Shown here: piece after piece, positions 37,034 to 38,165 of the stretch
Position numbering within the stretch: position 1 is the stretch's first letter
How the letters are laid out: each line of letters begins with the position of its first letter
NCBI RefSeq assembly: GCF_001541225.1
Contig: NZ_LMTS01000128.1
Coordinates: 1,577 to 39,741, forward strand
Source of the DNA: Variovorax sp. WDL1
Lineage (GTDB): Bacteria; Pseudomonadota; Gammaproteobacteria; Burkholderiales; Burkholderiaceae_C
Reading direction: 5' to 3'
DNA: 38,165 bases
Position numbers and translations under genes: made by a program
Notes under the pieces: generated by a model
Database searches by the model: none
The model's input: only the letters and a program-made list of their open reading frames with translations
Told to the model about the DNA's origin: nothing

Positions 37034-38080
37034 ATGGCTGGCGATATCCTCGACATCTTCAATCAGGACCCGTTCAAAGCGATTGCGCTCACGGAAGCTG
37101 TCCAACGCAACCCCTACCAGCCCGTTGGGCTGGGCAACCTGGATCTGTTCGACCCGGACCCGATCCGCACCACGGCCCTGGCCATCGAAGAGCGCACCGG
37201 CAAGCTGGTGCTGATCCCGCTGAGCGAGCGCGGCGCCGAGGGCACCCAACGGCAGACCGAGAAGCGCAAGATGCGCTACTTCGAGGTGCCGCGCCTGATG
37301 CATGACGACACGCTCTACGCGAACGAGTTGCAGGGCATCCGCGAGTTCGGCACCGAGTCGATCCTCATGCAGGTGGAGACCGAGGTAGCGCGGCGCCTGA
37401 GCGGCCCCACGGGCCTCTTGGCCAGCGTCGAGTACACGAAGGAGTATCTCCGCCTCGGTGCCATCCAGGGCCTGATGCTCGACCCGAAGGACGGCAGCAC
37501 GCTGTACAACTGGTTCGACGAGTTCCAGATCACCCAAGCAGCCGAGATCGCGTTCAACCTGGCGGCCGGCACTGCCAACAGCCTCCGCCCGATCTGCAAC
37601 GCAATCAAGCGCACCATGGCCCGCAAGGCGCAGGGCGCCTTCATGCCGACGACCAAGGTCTACGGCCTGTGCGGTGACACGTTCTACGACAGCTTTGTGA
37701 ACCATCCGGACGTGATCCGCACCTTCGTCAACTGGAACGACGCGCGCGAGATCCGCGGTGGCAATGCCGGCGCGGCCTTCGACGAGTTCGAGTTCGGTGG
37801 CATCACCTGGATGAACTACCGTGGCTCCGACGACAACAGCACGGTGAAACTGGCCGACGACAAGGTCAAGTTCTTCCCGGTGGGCGCCCCTGGCGTCTTC
37901 CGTGAAGCGATGGCGCCCGGCGAGACCGTCGACTGGGTCAACACCCCGGGCAAGCCGGTCTACGTGCTGCCCATCTTCGACACCCAGCGCCGCATGTGGT
38001 GGAAGATGGAGGCGTACGCCTACCCGCTGCTGATCTGCACCCGCCCCGAGGTGCTGCTCTCCGGCAAAGCGGGCGCCTGA
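37034..38080 (+). CDS. Major capsid protein (lambda gpE family)
   Basis: 348 residues with the gpE pattern: MAGDILDIFNQDPFKAIALTEAVQRNPYQP at the start, LIPLSERGAEGTQRQTEKRKMRYFEVPRLMHDDTLYANELQGIREFGTES, a central GLCGDTFYDSFVNHPDV, then NYRG and AYAYPLLICTRPEVLL near the end. It forms the HK97-fold shell of the head. AAAGGA is present upstream. It shares a base with the following gene (TGATG at 38078-38082). Confidence 0.95.
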   Translation: MAGDILDIFNQDPFKAIALTEAVQRNPYQPVGLGNLDLFDPDPIRTTALAIEERTGKLVLIPLSERGAEGTQRQTEKRKMRYFEVPRLMHDDTLYANELQGIREFGTESILMQVETEVARRLSGPTGLLASVEYTKEYLRLGAIQGLMLDPKDGSTLYNWFDEFQITQAAEIAFNLAAGTANSLRPICNAIKRTMARKAQGAFMPTTKVYGLCGDTFYDSFVNHPDVIRTFVNWNDAREIRGGNAGAAFDEFEFGGITWMNYRGSDDNSTVKLADDKVKFFPVGAPGVFREAMAPGETVDWVNTPGKPVYVLPIFDTQRRMWWKMEAYAYPLLICTRPEVLLSGKAGA

Positions 38081-38165
38081 TGGTCGACTGGGATTCGCTG
38101 GTGCTGGGGCCGCTGCACGGCGTCTTCGGCGAGCCTGTCACATTCCTGCCCGCGATCGGCTCCCC
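38080..38165 (+). CDS. Head-tail joining protein, partial, truncated at window edge
   Basis: Only 28 codons are visible, MVDWDSLVLGPLHGVFGEPV and on, and the frame is still open at the window end. The opening matches small head-tail joining proteins that follow lambda-type capsid genes (VDWDSLVLxPLHxVFGEPVT). It starts with an ATG overlapping the capsid stop. The rest, including the tail genes, lies outside. Confidence 0.65.
   Translation, partial: MVDWDSLVLGPLHGVFGEPVTFLPAIGS

Overview
This 38-kb, high-GC window is most of one temperate tailed phage with a lambda-type plan, most likely a prophage. Compact gene ends overlapping as ATGA/GTGA, and gene families familiar from Burkholderiales phages (DUF4224 next to the integrase, the helicase-methyltransferase fusion, the 75-residue Cro-like protein), suggest a betaproteobacterial host such as a Comamonadaceae or Burkholderiaceae member. 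The host call is inference from protein style only. No clear bacterial chromosomal gene is visible.

Layout. (1) 133-14162, minus strand: a leftward early operon. It runs from promoter PL at 14208-14237 through small unknown genes, a lipoprotein, a recombination block (PD-(D/E)XK nuclease, RecT-like annealing protein, SMC/RecF-like ATPase, DnaQ-like exonuclease), a cytosine-C5 methyltransferase, ASCH and DUF1643 proteins, then DUF4224 and the integrase. Two plus-strand genes (3875-4501, 4681-4941) interrupt it, and one coincides with truncation of a Gp37/Gp68-like gene. (2) 14208-15500: the immunity switch. A repressor and an overlapping small gene read left and a Cro-like gene reads right. 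Operators of the form AATCCCA-N4-TGGGATT lie inside both the left and right promoters. (3) 15501-24930: rightward early genes: two small proteins, a tR1-like terminator, a CII-like regulator, helicase-methyltransferase, an O-like initiator carrying a candidate origin, DnaB-type helicase, RusA resolvase and a possible Q-like late regulator. (4) 24939-25590: a strong sigma-70-like promoter followed by three tRNA or tRNA-like genes separated by hairpin terminators. (5) 26126-38165: late structural genes: a 20-residue-repeat protein, tail-fibre/neck-type proteins, repeated CGTTACACG sites, small and large terminase, gpW, portal, S49 protease, acidic scaffold candidate, decoration protein, lambda E-type capsid protein, and the start of a head-tail joining gene cut by the window edge. 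No holin, endolysin or tail genes were found, so they should lie beyond the right edge.

How it works together. The repressor is expected to shut PL and PR by binding between their -35 and -10 boxes. After induction, the rightward genes copy the DNA and the leftward block recombines and modifies it. The Q-like protein may then let RNA polymerase from 24939 read through the tRNA leader terminators into the head genes. The most unusual parts are the tRNA cluster (an initiator-like tRNA, a class II tRNA with a GUC anticodon, and a tRNA-like gene with no normal anticodon arm), the iteron-like origin inside the initiator gene, the cargo inserts in the left operon, and the 14-fold repeat protein.
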